A stretch of 64,000 nucleotides of DNA, from assembly GCF_015351595.1 (NCBI RefSeq), contig NZ_JADKPT010000011.1, positions 62,001 to 126,000 on the forward strand. The letters run 5' to 3'. Below are positions 26,738 through 35,559 of the stretch, piece by piece; the stretch's first letter is position 1; every line of letters begins with the position of its first letter. Below the pieces are notes generated by a model, which was given only the letters and a program-made list of their open reading frames with translations, was not told the origin of the DNA and ran no database searches. Origin of the DNA: Flavobacterium sp. LC2016-12 (GTDB lineage Bacteria > Bacteroidota > Bacteroidia > Flavobacteriales > Flavobacteriaceae). A program made the translations under genes and the position numbers.

Positions 26738-26754
26738 AGCATCTATTCCCTATA

Positions 26755-26775
26755 GATAGTTTTCAAATAACTATC
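26755..26775 (+). terminator. Small hairpin after the precursor gene
   Basis: Seven-base perfect stem GATAGTT / AACTATC with a seven-base loop in the 54-base gap before the first protease gene. RiPP precursors often have such an attenuator; this one is weak and lacks a T run. Confidence 0.35.
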
Positions 26776-26791
26776 AATATTTGTCCATAAA

Positions 26792-28495
26792 ATGAAGGTA
26801 ATAAATATTTCTTTTTTCTTTTTATTAATTCTTACAGGATGTAAGTCTTCCAAAGAATTATCTAATCCTGATAGCATTGTCTCTAATAATGATCTTTCAT
26901 CAAACTCATTGAAAACTTGGTATCAGAAAGATTATAATACTGATACAATTCCAGGAATTTCAGCGGACAGGTGGTACAATTTAAATAAAAAGAAGCCTAA
27001 AAATAATGGAATTATTGTAGCAGTAATTGATACGCAAATCGATATAAACCATGAGGATTTACAAGGACAATTATGGATTAACACCAAAGAAATACCAAAT
27101 AATGGTGTTGATGATGACCATAATGGCTATATTGATGATATAAACGGTTGGAATTTTATCGGAACAAAAAGTGGCGGATATGTCGTTTGGAACAGATATG
27201 AATATGTTCGTATTATTGAAAAATGGGGAGTATTATTTAAGGATAAAACCGAATTTCAAATAAATGCTAAAGATGTCTATAAATATAGAGAGTACCAAAG
27301 AGCCCTAAAAATACTGGAAGAAAAAACACCATATTATAAAAGATGGCTTAAATCTCTTAATTACAGAGTTGCTGTTTATCCATTAGCAAAAGATACTTTA
27401 AATTTTTTTTTTCCAAAAGAAAATTACACATACAAACAATTGGATAGTCTGTATAAAAATTATAAAGTTAATGACAAAGAATTTTGGCAGAGACGAGATG
27501 ATGGTGATAAAGATTTAGGAGCTTTAATCAGCTGCATGATGATTAATTTGGATCTAAATCAAAAAAAATTAGAACAAATAAAAGATCACCAAATACAAAT
27601 GGATTCAACGGTAAATAAAAACTTAAATTTAGACTATAATGAACGTTTATTAATTGGCGATAATCCCGATACCTTAGAAAAAGGTTATGGCAATAATAAT
27701 GTAAGTAATAATAAAGCCGGACATAGATCACTCCAATATCATTGTACAAAAATGGCAGGAATTATTGGAGCCAATAGAGAAAATAACATTGGCATAAAAG
27801 GAATCCTCCAAAATGCTAAAATTATGCCCCTGAGCATTTCTTCACCAGGAGATGTAAATGATAAAGACATTGCCATGGCTATACGTTATGCTGTAGATAA
27901 TGGGGCAAAGGTTATTAATATGTCTTTTGGAAAAGAGTTTTCTATGCATCAAGAATGGATAACAGAAGCATTTAAATACGCTGAAGAGCATAATGTCCTA
28001 TTAATTCATTGTGCAGGAAATGACGGAGTAGATATAGATAAAGAGCCATTTTATCCAAATGATACTAATTTTGAAAATTTTCAGGAAGTATGTTCAAATT
28101 TCATCAATGTAGGATCGGTGACTCATAAATTGGACAGTACTTTTGTTTCTGATTTTTCCAACTATGGCAAACAAAATGTTGATTTATTTGCCCCAGGCAA
28201 TCAAATATATACCACCACTGCAAACAGTGGTTATACATTTGATTCCGGTACATCTATGTCTGTACCAATGGTATCAGGAACAGCTGCTTTAATCTGGTCC
28301 TATTATCCAAATCTTACAGCTGCCCAAGTTAAACAAATTATTATGGATTCTGGAACAGCTTATAACTTAGAGGTTGTAATCCCTGGCACGAAAGATAAAA
28401 AAGTTCTTTTCTCGGAATTATCTAAATCTGGAAAAGTTCTAAATGTTTATAATGCTATGCAGCTTGCCAAAAAAATCAATAAAAATAAAAAATAG
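26792..28495 (+). CDS. S8 (subtilisin-like) protease lipoprotein, copy 1
   Basis: 567 residues. Lipoprotein signal FLLILTGC with C17 as the lipidated Cys. Catalytic Asp D80 (VAVIDTQID), His H317 (YHCTKMAGIIGA, replacing the usual HGTHVAG), oxyanion Asn N410 (HCAGND) and Ser S488 (SGTSMSVPMVSGTAALI) are all present. An unusual ~200-residue insertion separates Asp and His. It is anchored outside the inner membrane, either periplasmic or on the surface. Its place after the precursor gene makes it a candidate leader peptidase (LanP-like) acting after export. It is a near-identical-length paralogue of the next gene. Confidence 0.88.
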   Translation: MKVINISFFFLLILTGCKSSKELSNPDSIVSNNDLSSNSLKTWYQKDYNTDTIPGISADRWYNLNKKKPKNNGIIVAVIDTQIDINHEDLQGQLWINTKEIPNNGVDDDHNGYIDDINGWNFIGTKSGGYVVWNRYEYVRIIEKWGVLFKDKTEFQINAKDVYKYREYQRALKILEEKTPYYKRWLKSLNYRVAVYPLAKDTLNFFFPKENYTYKQLDSLYKNYKVNDKEFWQRRDDGDKDLGALISCMMINLDLNQKKLEQIKDHQIQMDSTVNKNLNLDYNERLLIGDNPDTLEKGYGNNNVSNNKAGHRSLQYHCTKMAGIIGANRENNIGIKGILQNAKIMPLSISSPGDVNDKDIAMAIRYAVDNGAKVINMSFGKEFSMHQEWITEAFKYAEEHNVLLIHCAGNDGVDIDKEPFYPNDTNFENFQEVCSNFINVGSVTHKLDSTFVSDFSNYGKQNVDLFAPGNQIYTTTANSGYTFDSGTSMSVPMVSGTAALIWSYYPNLTAAQVKQIIMDSGTAYNLEVVIPGTKDKKVLFSELSKSGKVLNVYNAMQLAKKINKNKK

Positions 28496-28529
28496 GTCTA
28501 AAATCACACTTAAAAAGTTAAAGTCAGCA

Positions 28530-30233
28530 ATGAAGCATACCCTATTTTTCATTTTATTTCTTTTCTTATTTGTCGGATGTAAAAGCAAAAAAGATTTAAA
28601 TTCTTCTATAATACATTCTCCAAAAAAGGAACTTTCTGCCAAAGAAATGCAGACATGGTACCAGAAAGATATAGTTTTAGATGGAATACCCGGTATATCA
28701 CTGGACAAATGGTATGCATCGAATAAAAAGAAACCACAAAGAAAAAACATCATTGTAGCCGTAATCGATACGCAAATTGATCTACATCATGAAGATCTTC
28801 AGGGACAGTTTTGGACAAACAGCAAAGAAATTCCAAACAATGGGATCGATGATGATAAAAACGGTTATATCGACGACATAAACGGCTGGAATTTTAAAGG
28901 AACCAAAAATGGAGGCTATCTTGTTTGGGGTAATTACGATTACACACGCATAGTGCGGGAATGGGAACCAGTATTCAAAGACAAAACAGAACCTCAAATT
29001 GATTCTAAAGACTTACATAAATACAAAGAGTATAATAGGGCTTTAACAAAACTAGAAGGCGAAAATAAATATTATAAGAATTGGCTAAAATCTTTAGATC
29101 ATTCCGTTGCTATTTATCCTTTGGTAAAAGATACTTTAAAATATTTTTTCCCTAAAGAAGATTATACATACAATCAATTAGATAGTTTGTATAAAAAAAA
29201 CAAGATAAATGATAAAAGATACAAACAAAGACGGGATGACAATGATAAAGATCTTGGAGCATTAATCAGTTATATGATGGTCAATCTTGAAGTTGATCAA
29301 AAAACTTTAAAAGATGTAGTAGACCAACAGAGCTATCTTGATTCTGTGGTGAATAAAAATATAAATAAAAATTTCAACGATCGTCTATTAATCGGTGACA
29401 ATCCAAATATTTTGGAAAAAGGTTATGGTAATAACATTTTAAATAATAAAGCAGAATATCAATCTATACAGGATCATTCGACTAAAGTCACGGGAGTTAT
29501 TGCGGCCAACAGAGAAAATAATATCGGAATTAAAGGAATTGGACAAAATGTAAAGATTATGCCCTTAAGTGTTATTCCTGTAGGAGATGAACAAGACAAG
29601 GATGTTGCTATGGCCATATATTATGCTGTAGATAATGGTGCTAAAATAATTAACATGTCTTTTGGTAAAGAGTTTTCTTTGCACAAAGAATGGGTCGAAG
29701 AAGCATTTAAATATGCCGAAGAGCATAATGTTCTTCTTGTTCATTGTGCTGGCAACGATGGATTTGACATTGATAAAAACCCGTTCTATCCTAATGACAG
29801 TGATTTTGAAAATTATAAAGAGAAGAATTCTAACTTTCTTAATATAGGATCTACAACACATAGACTTGACAGTACTTTTGTTTCCGATTTTTCCAATCAC
29901 GGAAAACATAATGTAGACATCTTCGCTCCAGGAGATGAAATCTATTCAACAACTACAGAAAATAGTCATTATAAATTTGATTCTGGCACTTCATTTGCCG
30001 GACCAATGGTTTCGGGAACTGCGGCTCTAATCTGGCTGTATTATCCATCTCTTACAGCTGCGCAGGTTAAACAGATTATTTTGGCTTCTGGAAGTTCATA
30101 TAATCTGGAAGTTATAGTTCCAGGAACAAAGGATAAAAAAGTTCCGTTTTCAGAATTATCCAAATCAGGAAAAGTTCTAAATGTTTATAATGCAATGCAG
30201 CTTGCCGAAAAAGTTAGTAAAGAGAAAAAATGA
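28530..30233 (+). CDS. S8 (subtilisin-like) protease lipoprotein, copy 2
   Basis: 567 residues from the ATG at 28530, which opens the lipoprotein signal FLFLFVGC (C17); a start at 28443 would overlap copy 1 and hide the signal. Triad: D80, H316 (DHSTKVTG), N409, S488 (SGTSFAGPMVSGTAALI). It is highly similar to copy 1 over its whole length, including the long insertion and the C-terminal KVLNVYNAMQLA, so the pair arose by tandem duplication. Its TGA overlaps the ATG of the LanB-N gene, indicating translational coupling. The two copies may cleave different precursors or act in sequence (inference). Confidence 0.88.
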   Translation: MKHTLFFILFLFLFVGCKSKKDLNSSIIHSPKKELSAKEMQTWYQKDIVLDGIPGISLDKWYASNKKKPQRKNIIVAVIDTQIDLHHEDLQGQFWTNSKEIPNNGIDDDKNGYIDDINGWNFKGTKNGGYLVWGNYDYTRIVREWEPVFKDKTEPQIDSKDLHKYKEYNRALTKLEGENKYYKNWLKSLDHSVAIYPLVKDTLKYFFPKEDYTYNQLDSLYKKNKINDKRYKQRRDDNDKDLGALISYMMVNLEVDQKTLKDVVDQQSYLDSVVNKNINKNFNDRLLIGDNPNILEKGYGNNILNNKAEYQSIQDHSTKVTGVIAANRENNIGIKGIGQNVKIMPLSVIPVGDEQDKDVAMAIYYAVDNGAKIINMSFGKEFSLHKEWVEEAFKYAEEHNVLLVHCAGNDGFDIDKNPFYPNDSDFENYKEKNSNFLNIGSTTHRLDSTFVSDFSNHGKHNVDIFAPGDEIYSTTTENSHYKFDSGTSFAGPMVSGTAALIWLYYPSLTAAQVKQIILASGSSYNLEVIVPGTKDKKVPFSELSKSGKVLNVYNAMQLAEKVSKEKK

Positions 30234-32437
30234 AAGCACGTTTTAAAATTGTGTCTTTCTCACAATATGTACTGAGAACACCTTTATTTCCTATTTCGTT
30301 TTATTTGGATCTTCTCAAAAATTACAAGTGTGAAAAAGCAATTTCTGTTTACAAAAATACACTAGTCAAGGAAGCCTTAAATTTGGCATCGCCAGAATTG
30401 GTAGATGAGCTTAACAAATGGGAAAATTCTAAACCTGATTCTTTAAATCAAAAAAAATCAGCTTTAGAATTTACAGTACTCAAATACATTGCAAGAATGT
30501 CTTCAAGATGTACACCTTTTGGCCTCTTCGCTGGATGTTCGGTCGGGAAAATAGATGCTGCTGACACCAATGTAATATTAGATCTGTCTGAAAAGCACAA
30601 ACGATTTACCCAATTTGACATGCAGTTCTGGGTAGCATTGCTGCAAAATATCACCAAACGGGAAAAAGCAATTCATAAATTAAAATATTTCCCCAATTCT
30701 TCTATTTATGAATTAGGTGATTTTTATAGGTATATTGAATACAAATATATAAAGACCAAACGTGAACATAGCATTACATCCTTACGAAAAACGGATACTT
30801 TAAAAGACATAATCCTCAAAACAAAATCAGGATTAACCGTAAACGAAATGATTTCTTTTTTAGCAGATGATGATTCTCAAAAAGAAGAAGCTCTTGAATT
30901 TATTATGCATCTTATAGATTTCCAGTTTTTAATAAGCGAGCTGGAAGCTGCTGTAACTGGCAATAATGAATTTGACAAGGTTTTATCATTTTTAAAAAAT
31001 ATTCCAGATCTGGCAACAGAATATCAATTTTTAAAGAACCTGAATAAACAAGTTTCAAATTTGGATTTCTCTCTGATTCCAACAGAAAGCCAGTACAAAG
31101 AAATCAAAGAAAACATTCTCAAAAAAGGATTTGAATATGAAGATAAATATCTTTTTCAAACTGATTTAAATACAGCTTCGATAACCAATAGCTTAAATGC
31201 CTCTATTTCAGAAAAGGTTATCAAGGGGCTTTATTTTTTAAATGGCATACAGCTTGCAAAAGAACCTCATAATCTCAAGATGTTTATTAAAGCGTTTTCT
31301 GAAAGGTATGAAACACAGCAAATGCCTCTGATGGCTATTTTAGATACAGAATGCGGATTAGGCTATCCTGTAAATCATGAAATGAATGACTCGCATGAGA
31401 TCCTCGAAGCTTTTACTTTTAAACGTAAAAAGAGCAAAAGTGAGACTCAGAGTTGGACTTCATATGATTCTATTCTAGAAAAAAAACTTCAGGAATGTCA
31501 CTCAAAAAAACTGAACAAAATAGAATTACAAGAAAGTGATTTTCCTTATTTTGATACTAATCTGGATCAGCTTCCCGCTACATTTTCTGCACTAATTGAG
31601 ATTTACAGTGATAAAAAGCTGTCAATTGAATCTTCAGGAGATGTTAGCGCAGCAAAACTCTTAGGTAGATTTTGCAACGGAAATACTGATATTCATAAAC
31701 TTACTAAAAAAATTATAAAAAAAGAACAAGAGTATCATCATGATAAAATTTTAGCTGAAATTGTTCATATTCCTCAGTCACGAACAGGAAATATTTTACG
31801 AAGACCCGTTTTAAGAAATTATGAAATTGCCTTTCTGGCGAATACTGGCACTGAAAAAGAAAATACAATTGAGTTAAATGATTTATTTGTCTCTGTGAGA
31901 AACGATAAAATTAAACTGTATTCTAAGAAACTCAATAAAGAAGTTCTGCCTTGTCTTTCAAATGCTCATAACTTTAGTAATAATTCGTTGCCTGTCTATC
32001 ACTTTTTATGCGATTTACAGAGGCAAAACACGAAACCAGTATTTAGCTTTAACTGGGGAATTTTAGAGTATCATTATAATTATTTTCCGAGAGTGGAATA
32101 CAAAGAAATTATACTTTCGAAAGCGAAATGGAATATTACTAAAGAAGAAATGGTTCCGTTTTTAAAATTAAGCGGTAAAGATCTATCTGAAGCATTCTCA
32201 CTTTGGAGAAGCAGTAGAGATATTCCGTATCTCGTGAACTGGGTCAATTCAGACAATACACTTCTTTTAGATTTTCAAACAGAAATTGGTATTCAATTGT
32301 TTTTAAAGTCTGCTGGAAAGAGAAACAAAATTATTCTGGAAGAGTTTCTATTTACAGATGAATCTATTGTAAAAAACAATAAGCAAGAAAGATTTAGCAA
32401 CCAATTTATATTATCATTTTTTAAAGAACAATTATAA
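30230..32437 (+). CDS. Lantibiotic dehydratase, N-terminal (glutamylation) protein
   Basis: 735 residues corresponding to the Lant_dehydr_N part of LanB, which uses glutamyl-tRNA to glutamylate Ser/Thr of the precursor. Motifs: RMSSRCTPFGLFAGC (R93, TPFG 95-98), MPLMAILDTECGLGYP (~365-380) and HIPQSRTGNILRRPVLRNYE (513-532). The C-terminal elimination domain of full-length LanB is missing but encoded by the next gene, which starts on the base after this stop. Split LanB is known for pinensins from Chitinophaga. Cytoplasmic; expected to bind the FSLD leader. Confidence 0.9.
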   Translation: MKARFKIVSFSQYVLRTPLFPISFYLDLLKNYKCEKAISVYKNTLVKEALNLASPELVDELNKWENSKPDSLNQKKSALEFTVLKYIARMSSRCTPFGLFAGCSVGKIDAADTNVILDLSEKHKRFTQFDMQFWVALLQNITKREKAIHKLKYFPNSSIYELGDFYRYIEYKYIKTKREHSITSLRKTDTLKDIILKTKSGLTVNEMISFLADDDSQKEEALEFIMHLIDFQFLISELEAAVTGNNEFDKVLSFLKNIPDLATEYQFLKNLNKQVSNLDFSLIPTESQYKEIKENILKKGFEYEDKYLFQTDLNTASITNSLNASISEKVIKGLYFLNGIQLAKEPHNLKMFIKAFSERYETQQMPLMAILDTECGLGYPVNHEMNDSHEILEAFTFKRKKSKSETQSWTSYDSILEKKLQECHSKKLNKIELQESDFPYFDTNLDQLPATFSALIEIYSDKKLSIESSGDVSAAKLLGRFCNGNTDIHKLTKKIIKKEQEYHHDKILAEIVHIPQSRTGNILRRPVLRNYEIAFLANTGTEKENTIELNDLFVSVRNDKIKLYSKKLNKEVLPCLSNAHNFSNNSLPVYHFLCDLQRQNTKPVFSFNWGILEYHYNYFPRVEYKEIILSKAKWNITKEEMVPFLKLSGKDLSEAFSLWRSSRDIPYLVNWVNSDNTLLLDFQTEIGIQLFLKSAGKRNKIILEEFLFTDESIVKNNKQERFSNQFILSFFKEQL

Positions 32438-33298
32438 ATGCAAAGAAATTTCTGCTTAGGAAGTGAGTGGCTGTATTATAAAATTTATACAGGAGCAAAA
32501 ACAACAGATGTTATTTTACTTGAAAAATTATATCCTGTTATCCAGCAGTTAAAACAAAGAAAAATTATTCAAAAATGGTTCTTTATCCGATACAAGGATA
32601 GCGATACACATTTTAGAGTCCGATTTTTACTGGGAAACAAAAAAGATCTATCAAAAGTTATTGATAAGGTTTATCCAATTATTAATGATCTGCTTCAGGA
32701 AAATTTAGCATGGAAAATTCAAACGGATACCTATAAAAGAGAACTGGAAAGATATGGTGAAGCCACCATGGAAGATTCTGAATTTTTATTTTGGAAGGAT
32801 AGTGAAATGATGATTAAATATCTTTCTGTAAAGAAAACATTTCAGAAAAAAGAAATGGCGCTTTTATTCAGTCTTTGCTCAATCGATTCTCTTTTAAACT
32901 CATTTTCTTTATCTGCTTCAGATAAGTTTAACTTGATGTATAGTTTGCAACATTCATTTAAGGAAGAATTTGAGGCAGATAAAATATTAAAAAAAGAACT
33001 TGATAAAAAATATAGAGAATTATCTAACGATATAAAATATTATATAAAAAGAGAAAATAGAACTAATATTCCAGGCTTTTACCAATTAATTGAAGAAAAG
33101 CAAAATCAAACCATAGAGAAAATATCAGAAATAAAAAATGCAATTCAAATCGATCTTTACCACTTTTTAGCGAGTCATATTCATATGATGATTAACCGCC
33201 AATTTAGCTCCAAACAAAGAATGCATGAACTTATTATTTATGATCATCTATACAGATATTATAAAACTTTAAATTATGAAAAAAACAAATTCTTTTAA
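32438..33298 (+). CDS. LanB elimination-domain protein (thiopeptide-type synthesis protein)
   Basis: 286 residues, matching the SpaB/LanB C-terminal domain that removes glutamate to form dehydroalanine or dehydrobutyrine. Motifs: WFFIRYKDSDTHFRVRF (R51, H58, R60, R62), TYKRELERYG (101-107) and HIHMMINRQF near the end (H247, H249, R254), the positions where NisB has catalytic Arg and His. It starts directly after the LanB-N stop and is the last gene of the operon. No LanC, transporter or other tailoring gene follows. A repeat (copy B) begins 65 bases later. Confidence 0.9.
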   Translation: MQRNFCLGSEWLYYKIYTGAKTTDVILLEKLYPVIQQLKQRKIIQKWFFIRYKDSDTHFRVRFLLGNKKDLSKVIDKVYPIINDLLQENLAWKIQTDTYKRELERYGEATMEDSEFLFWKDSEMMIKYLSVKKTFQKKEMALLFSLCSIDSLLNSFSLSASDKFNLMYSLQHSFKEEFEADKILKKELDKKYRELSNDIKYYIKRENRTNIPGFYQLIEEKQNQTIEKISEIKNAIQIDLYHFLASHIHMMINRQFSSKQRMHELIIYDHLYRYYKTLNYEKNKFF

Positions 33299-33362
33299 GC
33301 TAATACGGTAATACATTTTAAAATTTACTCGCTGTTTATTCTTTTTAAATCATCATGAAAAT

Positions 33363-33605
33363 GGTTCGGGAATTGTCCTGTTAGGGCTACTAAGACAAAG
33401 CTTCAGAGAAATCTGGAGCTTTTTTGTTTTAATTGATTCGTCGAATTTATATCCGCAATACCCGAAATCGTCTTAGGATTCAATAATACTTTCGAAAACA
33501 GGCATCCACTAGCAAAAAAAAAGCAAAGCCATCCTTCAATAGAATGGCTTTTACTTTATTGATTTTGATTGCTATCACGAGCGGGACGCACGCGCTAGCG
33601 GGGGG
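33363..33605 (+). repeat. Island-flanking repeat, copy B, with degenerate tRNA tail
   Basis: Starts with a degraded tRNA-fMet 3' end (GGTTCG, then TCCTGTT, then GCTACT, with a five-base insertion) at 33363-33391. It continues like copy A: terminator hairpin at 33398-33427 (AAGCTTCAGA / TCTGGAGCTT, T6), the AAAGCAAAGCCAT / ATGGCTTTTACTTT hairpin, and the GAGCGGGACGCACGCGCTAGC block. It has the same orientation as copy A at 18091. It supplies a terminator for the RiPP operon. Confidence 0.75.
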
Positions 33606-33607
33606 AA

Positions 33608-34570
33608 TTATTTGCTAAATACCGCCACCTCATCGATTTGGTCATATGAGCTTAAAGTACCTTCATATGAAGTAATTTTGTTGCCGTTTTTGATAACAAG
33701 ATTGTAATGAGTATATAGCGGCGCACCTGAAAAATAATTAACTTCTACCTTATAGGTTCCTGACGGAGCTGTATTTTTGTAAAAGATGTTCTCCGGACCG
33801 TATTCTAAAGTATTGTCAAAATCGAGTTCACCACCAGTACTCGAAATATCATTGGCATAATAAATTTTGTTACCGTTAGGCTCAGTCAACCATAAATCCA
33901 CGTCGGATTGCGTATCCCAAGTTAATGAAACTTGAAGGTCTCCGGTCCCAACATCCAACACTTTAAAATTAATTATGCGAGGTTGGCTCCAATATCGAGG
34001 TTGTGATAGAAAAGAGAGATCTTGTGGTGACTGAAGCGGCGGAGAGTAAACATACACCTCAGCTTCATTAGTATAGGAAGGAGCTTCATATCCTGCTCCT
34101 TTTGCAGGTAATTCGATGTTAGGGTGACCAGAGCAACTGAGTCTAATAGGTGCTGATAGTGCCGTACTTGCTTTTCTGGCATTTGCATTTACCGGATTGC
34201 CATTCGTGTCGAGGTCAATTTGATAATATTTACTTGAACCTTTAAGTTTGATAAACATGATTCTAGGAATCCTGTCCTCAGTAGTGTTCGCTCCGATAGG
34301 TATGGTAAACAAACTGTTCGAAGTGACGATTATCGTATTAGGTATACTGGCAATATTGTCTGAATGTTCACCAGCTGGAACCGGAATATCACCGCTTTTT
34401 AAAACCGCACCCGAAATTGTCATTTTTTCCATCAATGACGGGGCGTCTGTTACATAATCGTTTGCTTCTTCGATGACTGGGATATCTTCATCGCCGCCTT
34501 CACTGCTACAGCCCAAGACGCCAACGGATAGTACACACAATAAGATTGCTTTTTGTAGAGTCTTTTTCAT
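33608..34570 (-). CDS. DUF2135 (YfaP-like) domain lipoprotein
   Basis: 320 residues with lipoprotein signal LSVGVLGC (C21) and an acidic linker. The C-terminal ~100 residues match the DUF2135 pattern: VSLTWDTQSDVDLWLTEPNG, STGGELDFDNTLEYGPENIF and SGTYKVEVNYFSG. This is a beta-sandwich domain found in YfaP and cell-surface proteins. The middle ~150 residues are unrecognised. Function is unknown; probably an outer-membrane or periplasmic lipoprotein. Its stop codon lies three bases from repeat copy B. It probably has its own promoter in the AT-rich stretch after 34571. Confidence 0.75.
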   Translation of the reverse strand: MKKTLQKAILLCVLSVGVLGCSSEGGDEDIPVIEEANDYVTDAPSLMEKMTISGAVLKSGDIPVPAGEHSDNIASIPNTIIVTSNSLFTIPIGANTTEDRIPRIMFIKLKGSSKYYQIDLDTNGNPVNANARKASTALSAPIRLSCSGHPNIELPAKGAGYEAPSYTNEAEVYVYSPPLQSPQDLSFLSQPRYWSQPRIINFKVLDVGTGDLQVSLTWDTQSDVDLWLTEPNGNKIYYANDISSTGGELDFDNTLEYGPENIFYKNTAPSGTYKVEVNYFSGAPLYTHYNLVIKNGNKITSYEGTLSSYDQIDEVAVFSK

Positions 34571-34920
34571 TTTTTTTAAGAATAGATTCTGAAGTTATAC
34601 TTACCTTCTCTAAAATAGAATCCTTTATTTTTAGAGAAAACACCTAATTTTATTTGATTTTTGGATTTACTACAACGGCTTATAACGCTCACTCAATACT
34701 GTAACCTACTTCTATCTTATTGGTTATATTTTTAGTGGCTTTATTGTTTTCAGTCTAAGTATTATCTATTAATCAATTATTCTTCACTTTCAAAATAATT
34801 ACTTATGGAAAATCACAAAGAATTTTATCACGATAATTTTAAAAAGATTTTTCTTTAATTATTTGATCAAATGTAAAAGAAATAAAAGTCTCAGAAAATA
34901 CTCCAAAAGGAGTATATTTC

Positions 34921-34975
34921 TTTGCTTTTATTGATTTTGATTGCGTTCACAAGAAGGACGCTATCGCTAGCGGGG
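34921..34975 (+). repeat. Island-flanking repeat, partial copy C
   Basis: TTGCTTTTATTGATTTTGAT and the G-rich end block (GGACGCTATCGCTAGCGGGG) match the last ~55 bases of copies A and B. The hairpins upstream are missing. It lies inside the gene-free region 34571-35083, which otherwise holds AT-rich sequence and the terminator at 34992. Confidence 0.7.
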
Positions 34976-34991
34976 ATGTATTAATTATAAT

Positions 34992-35021
34992 AAAAAACGA
35001 GACCAAGAAGTCTCGTTTTTT
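34992..35021. terminator. Bidirectional terminator
   Basis: Perfect 12-base inverted repeat AAAAAACGAGAC / GTCTCGTTTTTT with a six-base loop. It can terminate on either strand and ends the minus-strand gene at 35084. Confidence 0.85.
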
Positions 35022-35083
35022 ATTATAGCTTTTGAAATATGTCTTTATTCTTAATTACAGCCTAAAAAAAATACTCAATAACC

Positions 35084-35536
35084 TTACAGCATTTCTTCCG
35101 TATGAATCTCTTCTATTAAAACTCGTTTTAGGTTTTCGAAATCAGCTGTACCAACAAAAAAAGTCTTTGTCTTATCTTTTGATTTTAAAAGTATAGCATT
35201 TCCAAAATTCACATTGTATAACCATCCGTGGTTTGTAATTCTAATTCCTAAACCTGTTAACCAATTAACTTTAATCTTTTGAATACTTGCAATATCTATA
35301 TCTTTTATAGGCATTTCTTTTTTAAAAAAACCAAATCCAAAATAAGCTGAAATTTTACTTTCATTCAATGTGATGGTCAGTTTGTGAAAAATGATAAAAA
35401 TGATAATCAAAAATAAAGCAGGAAAGTACAGATTCGTTTTATCCGTAAAAGGATAAATTACTAGTAAAAAAGTAATTACAAAGATTATTAAAATAGAATA
35501 CGAGAATTGAACATTTTTGTATCTAAGACCTGGCAT
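35084..35536 (-). CDS. Small membrane protein with PH-like domain
   Basis: 150 residues. Two hydrophobic segments lie at ~12-30 and ~36-52 (ILIIFVITFLLVIYPF, FPALFLIIIFIIFHKL), then a soluble part with KEMPIKDIDIASIQKIKV and GLGIRITNHGWLYNVNFGNA, which resembles the bacterial PH-like fold following a transmembrane hairpin. Function unknown. It lies 23 bases after the neighbouring membrane-protein gene in the same direction, so probably co-transcribed. Confidence 0.65.
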   Translation of the reverse strand: MPGLRYKNVQFSYSILIIFVITFLLVIYPFTDKTNLYFPALFLIIIFIIFHKLTITLNESKISAYFGFGFFKKEMPIKDIDIASIQKIKVNWLTGLGIRITNHGWLYNVNFGNAILLKSKDKTKTFFVGTADFENLKRVLIEEIHTEEML

Positions 35537-35559
35537 AAATTAATTTCTTTCAGAAGTTA

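Noticed and set aside
33299..33607. Possible LanC, transporter or immunity gene after LanB-C
   Set aside because: The stretch was read on both strands and contains only repeat copy B; nothing encodes such a protein.
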